A stretch of 10,305 nt of DNA, taken from positions 1 through 10,305 of the forward strand of contig CAZMLC010000084.1 of NCBI GenBank assembly GCA_964567125.1. Direction: 5' to 3'. Below the pieces are notes generated by a model, which worked only from the letters and a program-made list of their open reading frames with translations, was not told the DNA's origin and did no database searches. This DNA comes from CAZMLC01 sp964567125. GTDB lineage: Bacteria > Verrucomicrobiota > Kiritimatiellia > RFP12 > UBA1067. Shown in pieces: positions 7,312 to 10,305 of the stretch (its first letter is position 1; the number at the start of each line of letters is the position of its first letter). The position numbers were made by a program, and so were the translations under genes.

Positions 7312-8757
7312 ATGAAAAAACGCTTCCTTTTTTTAGCCGTTGCGCTGCTCGTTGCACACCTGCGCGCCGAACCCCGGAATCCCAACACCGCGTGGTTCCG
7401 CGCCGCAGGATACGGTCTCTTTGTCCATTACCTGAATGAGCTGCAGAACAACCCCGCGGCGTTGCACAGTCTGGGTCAATCGACGTCGTGGAACGAATGC
7501 GTTGGGGCCTTTGATGTCGACCGCTTTGCAGAGTCCGTCCATCAATCCGGCGCGGGCTATGCGATCTTCACCACGCACCAACGCACGCGCTTTCTGATCG
7601 CCCCGAATCGCGCCTTCACAGAGGTGACAGGCTATGCCCCCGGTGAGGCCTGTTCCACGCGCGATTTGATTGCGGATCTCGCGACTGCGCTTGCGCGCTA
7701 CAACATCCCGCTCATGCTGTACTGGACCGGAAACGGCCCCAGCGCGGATGCGCAGGCCAATGCGCGGATGGGTTGGAAAACGCCCATCGACGATCGCTGG
7801 CTGGAAAAATGGTGTTCCGTCGCCGAGGAGTATGGTTTACGCTACGGCGAAAAAATCGCCGGTTACTGGGTCGACGGCTGCTATCAGAAACACGGTGGCC
7901 TGAACTATCAGGACGCGCAACTGGCGCGTCTCGTCCGCGCGCTGAAAACCGGCAACCCGAAACGCATCGTCGCGCTCAATCCCGGCGTGGAGCTGAGCGC
8001 CTATTCGCGCCATGAGGATTTCACCGCGGGCGAGCAGAATAGCTTTGCGCTTTACCCCGACTCGAGCGCACTCAACGGCGAACAATGGCATATCCTCTCT
8101 TTCCTCGGACAGATGCGGCCGGACAACTATCTCGCTGCGGGCTGGGGCGAACCGGGCGTGCGCTATCCCGCACCTGAACTGGCCGATTATATCGATACGG
8201 TCAACGCCGCAGGCGGCGTGGTCTCCATCGATGTCATGCTCTATCGCGACGGCTCCCTGGATCGCTCGCAATTGGAAACGCTGCGCCGGATACGCCCCTT
8301 GCTCCAGCAGTTAAAAAATGACGCGGCACAGCAGACAAACAATCTCGCCTACCGGAAGCCCGTGCGCCTGCTGTCACACGATGGTACGCGCGAAATGCCC
8401 GTGCACCCCGGCACCTACGCCGCACGTTACGGCGTCGACGGTCACCTGCACACCGCAGCCCGCGCCTGTAACGCGTGGGACTGGGCCTATGAAATCGACC
8501 TGCAGCGCAGCGCCGCCATCCGCGAGATCCACGTTACCTTCGGAACCACCTTCGCCACGGAGGCCCGCATCGATAGCTCGATTGATCGCGCAACGTGGAC
8601 CACGCTCGGCCGCCACACGAGTTCCACGAATGCGCCGTTTCACCTCACCCTGCCGGCTACACCCGCGCGTTGGCTGCGCATCGTCGCTGAAAAACCCAAT
8701 GCGGAAAATCAGCCGGGCATCCAGATGTCCATCGCCGAAGTGGTCGTCCACGAATAA
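7312..8757 (+). CDS. Secreted GH29-like (alpha-L-fucosidase-related) protein with C-terminal F5/8-type (CBM32-like) domain
   Basis: This is an exported enzyme of 481 residues. A signal peptide (1-19, MKKRFLFLAVALL to HLRA) precedes a GH29-like barrel: AAGYGLFVHYL (His39), FDVDRFAESVHQSGAGYAIF with TTHQRTRF (87-94), LYWTGNGP, and GYWVDG with the likely nucleophile Asp188. A candidate acid/base is Glu235 or Glu241 in HEDFTAGEQN. From about residue 344 (NLAYRKPV, YGVDG, WAYEIDLQRSAAIREI, ARWLRI) a discoidin/F5-8 type C domain follows, which usually binds carbohydrate. True fucosidases carry IHWG and KHHDGF; here these read VHYL and THQRTRF, so the fucose-binding histidines are partly lost and another sugar is likely. 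ATG at 7312 is preferred over TTG at 7297, which would overlap the upstream gene and add five residues before the signal peptide. It is the last gene of the operon; no terminator is visible after it. Confidence 0.82.
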   Translation: MKKRFLFLAVALLVAHLRAEPRNPNTAWFRAAGYGLFVHYLNELQNNPAALHSLGQSTSWNECVGAFDVDRFAESVHQSGAGYAIFTTHQRTRFLIAPNRAFTEVTGYAPGEACSTRDLIADLATALARYNIPLMLYWTGNGPSADAQANARMGWKTPIDDRWLEKWCSVAEEYGLRYGEKIAGYWVDGCYQKHGGLNYQDAQLARLVRALKTGNPKRIVALNPGVELSAYSRHEDFTAGEQNSFALYPDSSALNGEQWHILSFLGQMRPDNYLAAGWGEPGVRYPAPELADYIDTVNAAGGVVSIDVMLYRDGSLDRSQLETLRRIRPLLQQLKNDAAQQTNNLAYRKPVRLLSHDGTREMPVHPGTYAARYGVDGHLHTAARACNAWDWAYEIDLQRSAAIREIHVTFGTTFATEARIDSSIDRATWTTLGRHTSSTNAPFHLTLPATPARWLRIVAEKPNAENQPGIQMSIAEVVVHE

Positions 8758-8773
8758 GTACGCATAGCGCCTT
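8758..8773. other. 16-base convergent spacer
   Basis: The GH29-like gene and the toxin gene end tail to tail here. There is no stem with a T-run on either strand, so transcripts from both sides may read into each other. Confidence 0.6.
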
Positions 8774-9598
8774 TTAAATAAGCCTGTCGGCGAGTGTAAT
8801 AAAATATTCCTGACTCCAAATATCCAGTTCGGAACGTCTCTTGATAAACGGTAAGACATCATTTTTTACCTGGTCGATATTCAGCGTCTCAATCCTCTTT
8901 TTTAGGAGCATGCTTAAATCGGCGACTGTTTGGGGAAGCGATTGCTGAGGATGACTTTGCTTCATCCGTTGACAAAAATGATCAAGATCCACGCGGATAT
9001 TGTGTCGCACATACCACTCCAAGTCATACCAATCACGCCCCTTCACACGGTTTTTCCAGTTACGAAACAGCAGCGCGTGCAATTTTCCTGCGTAAAGGCA
9101 CGGTAAATCGAAGCATCGGACAACAAACGAGAAGGGCAGCAGCAGCGTGTGATTCGTCGTTTTAAACCCCAATGGCGGCGAGGTATCCACTTCAATTTTT
9201 ATCTTAACGGTCCGTTCTGTCTTAAAGGCAAGATTATAGATCGCCGTATTATCCTTCAAGAAGGCAGATTCAATCGCGGAATGCCGGGGCGTTTCCTTGC
9301 GCGTGAAGGTTACCTCTCTCCCAAGCGCCTTAAACTCGGTAACAATCGCATCTGCGTAATCATCGAGCGCAAACAAAGGATTCTCTTGCATCAGGGAGAA
9401 ATCCATATCTTCTGAGAACCGCGGCAAATCGTGAAAGAGATGAAGGCACGTTCCGCCATAAAATGCAGCATTCGAAAAAAAATTCCCGCGATGAAGTCCT
9501 GCCAGCGCGATTTTTTGCATCACCTCATGAAGCGCATTCTGGTAATCCGCATCCGACTGAATCGCATACGCGGACATCATGGAATCAAACACATTCAT
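8774..9598 (-). CDS. abiEii: AbiEii-family nucleotidyltransferase toxin (type IV toxin-antitoxin)
   Basis: This is the toxin of an AbiE-type pair. Such proteins are cytoplasmic nucleotidyltransferases that arrest growth, and where studied the arrest protects against phage. In 274 residues the family motifs are clear: GGTCLHLFHDLPRFSEDMDFSL (48-69) with GG and the metal-binding pair Asp64 and Asp66, KIEVDTSPP (134-142) with the third acidic site, and LYAGKLHALLFR followed by KGRDWYDLEWYV (168-197). The start at 9598 overlaps the last 14 bases of the antitoxin gene and has AAAGG about nine bases upstream. An earlier in-frame start at 9679 would run 95 bases into the antitoxin gene, so I reject it. 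The overlap implies translational coupling. The 3' end faces the GH29-like gene with only 16 bases between. All catalytic residues I know of are present, so it is probably active. Confidence 0.92.
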   Translation of the reverse strand: MNVFDSMMSAYAIQSDADYQNALHEVMQKIALAGLHRGNFFSNAAFYGGTCLHLFHDLPRFSEDMDFSLMQENPLFALDDYADAIVTEFKALGREVTFTRKETPRHSAIESAFLKDNTAIYNLAFKTERTVKIKIEVDTSPPLGFKTTNHTLLLPFSFVVRCFDLPCLYAGKLHALLFRNWKNRVKGRDWYDLEWYVRHNIRVDLDHFCQRMKQSHPQQSLPQTVADLSMLLKKRIETLNIDQVKNDVLPFIKRRSELDIWSQEYFITLADRLI

Positions 9599-10232
9599 GC
9601 TCAAGAACCTTTCGTAAATTTTGCAACTCAAGGGGCTTATGGTGCGTAGCCATGCACGCATCCACAATGCTAAGATCAAGATTCTTAAACTCCGAAAAGT
9701 CTACCCTCATCTCATTCAACAGAAAGGTTTGCATCGCGCGGGCAGAAGTAAGTCGCAGCCGAGCACGCATCAGCAACACATCGCACAACGCCTTCTCCGG
9801 AGAAGCAATCAAAAATGAAAACCGGTCCCCAACCATTTCCTGCCGGATTCCAATGGGATAATAATCACCCGGCACAGTCTGATACGTGAAATATCCGAGA
9901 GGAGTTTCACACTGCTTCGCCCGCTTGCTCACGACCGACTGCGTGCAGGCAACCCGCTCAGGAATAAGCTGGTAGTAAGCGAGCGCGGTTTCAAGTGAAA
10001 CATAGGAAGGCCCATACAGATGGTTGGCAATCAGCGGCAGGGAATAGCGCTCCCCTGTGATCGCGCTGGAGACACAAAAGAGATCACGCTTCACACGCAA
10101 TACCTGTCCCTGCTTCACCATATAGGCCAGCTTGTCCTTCGGCGAATCATACTCCGATAAGAACCCTGAAAGATCAGAGCCTATCATCGGTACAGGGCCA
10201 AGAGCCTTCAACTTTTCTGTTAATTCTGTCAT
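9585..10232 (-). CDS. abiEi: AbiEi-family antitoxin / transcriptional autorepressor
   Basis: This is the antitoxin partner of the downstream nucleotidyltransferase. Family members have an N-terminal winged helix that represses their own operon and a C-terminal domain required for antitoxicity; in type IV systems the two proteins need not bind each other. The 215-residue product has a winged-helix-like N terminus (residues 1-55, with KLAYMVKQGQVLRVKRDLF at 34-52). The family signature follows: SYVSLETALAYYQLIPE (76-92) and SPEKALCDVLL (144-154). I chose ATG at 10232. The in-frame ATG at 10259 sits at the predicted transcription start and would leave no leader, though it cannot be excluded. No strong Shine-Dalgarno precedes either. 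It ends inside the toxin start. Confidence 0.9.
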   Translation of the reverse strand: MTELTEKLKALGPVPMIGSDLSGFLSEYDSPKDKLAYMVKQGQVLRVKRDLFCVSSAITGERYSLPLIANHLYGPSYVSLETALAYYQLIPERVACTQSVVSKRAKQCETPLGYFTYQTVPGDYYPIGIRQEMVGDRFSFLIASPEKALCDVLLMRARLRLTSARAMQTFLLNEMRVDFSEFKNLDLSIVDACMATHHKPLELQNLRKVLEHECV

Positions 10233-10243
10233 AATAAGCGTAA

Positions 10244-10256
10244 TTATTCCGAATAA
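10244..10256. promoter_or_regulatory. Candidate AbiEi operator palindrome
   Basis: TTATTC and GAATAA form a perfect 6-1-6 inverted repeat. It lies just at and after the predicted transcription start and before the chosen start codon. AbiEi antitoxins are known to bind inverted repeats at their own promoter, so this position fits autorepression. Only one copy is visible; a second repeat, as in some characterised systems, was not found. Confidence 0.45.
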
Positions 10257-10264
10257 CATATCAA

Positions 10265-10293
10265 ATATTACATAAAACGATTCGACAATGCAA
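10265..10293 (-). promoter_or_regulatory. Candidate promoter of the AbiE operon
   Basis: On the minus strand TTGCAT (10293-10288) and TAATAT (10270-10265) are separated by exactly 17 bases. Matches to consensus are moderate in each box, but the spacing is ideal and the region is AT-rich. Transcription would begin near 10258, leaving a leader of about 27 bases before the ATG at 10232. Confidence 0.5.
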
Positions 10294-10305
10294 GCCCTTC
10301 AAGGG

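Noticed and set aside
5877..7388. Minus-strand frame of 503 codons
   Set aside because: Antisense to the FAD oxidoreductase, which has a signal peptide, a ribosome site and clear FAD motifs; the antisense product shows no known domain.
9599..9679. Upstream in-frame start for the AbiEii toxin
   Set aside because: It would overlap the antitoxin gene by 95 bases; the ATG at 9598 has a ribosome site and gives the usual short overlap.
10295..10305. CCCTT-C-AAGGG palindrome at the right edge
   Set aside because: Too short and cut by the window edge to call a terminator or operator.
1..10305. CRISPR array, tRNA, rRNA or insertion sequence
   Set aside because: No spaced direct repeats, no cloverleaf-like segment, no transposase and no terminal inverted repeats were seen on either strand.

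Overview
The window looks like a chromosomal segment of a free-living or gut/sediment bacterium that degrades polysaccharides. It most resembles the PVC superphylum (Kiritimatiellota, Lentisphaerota or Verrucomicrobiota). This placement is inferred from three things: a very large secreted passenger-like protein with LamG-type repeats, a secreted FAD_oxidored-type protein, and exported glycoside hydrolases encoded side by side. No marker gene is present to prove it. Most genes are GC-rich; the 2.5-2.8 kb spacer and the right-hand toxin-antitoxin module are visibly more AT-rich. Two runs of exactly 100 N (2279-2378 and 5320-5419) are scaffold gaps of unknown true length. Each interrupts a gene and shifts its apparent frame, so neither gene should be called a natural pseudogene.

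Layout, left to right. Positions 1-1001 (minus) hold the N-terminal 333 codons of a DEAD-box RNA helicase that runs off the left edge. Positions 1002-1320 are a non-coding spacer with a 12-unit GATAGC-like hexamer array. Part of the array is an imperfect inverted copy of a segment about 160 bases away, with small hairpins between the two arms. Positions 1321-2518 (minus) encode an exported GH30-like glycosidase, related to endo-beta-1,6-galactanases, split by the first gap. Positions 2519-2819 are a divergent promoter region. Positions 2820-8757 (plus) are a tight three-gene operon: a >940-residue secreted passenger/LamG protein (split by the second gap), a secreted FAD-dependent oxidoreductase, and a secreted GH29-like protein with a C-terminal F5/8-type (CBM32-like) domain. 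Intergenic distances are 8 and 7 bases. Positions 8774-10232 (minus) hold a type IV toxin-antitoxin pair (AbiEi antitoxin, AbiEii nucleotidyltransferase toxin) overlapping by 14 bases. Upstream of it is a sigma-70-like promoter with a perfect 6-1-6 palindrome at the predicted transcription start.

How the genes may work together: all four proteins of the central block carry Sec-type signal peptides, so they act outside the cytoplasm. The divergent GH30 enzyme and the operon look like one glycan-processing locus: a surface or adhesive protein, an oxidoreductase, a divergent fucosidase-family enzyme with a carbohydrate-binding domain, and an endo-glycosidase. The AbiE pair is probably an independent defence or stabilisation module inserted beside it.
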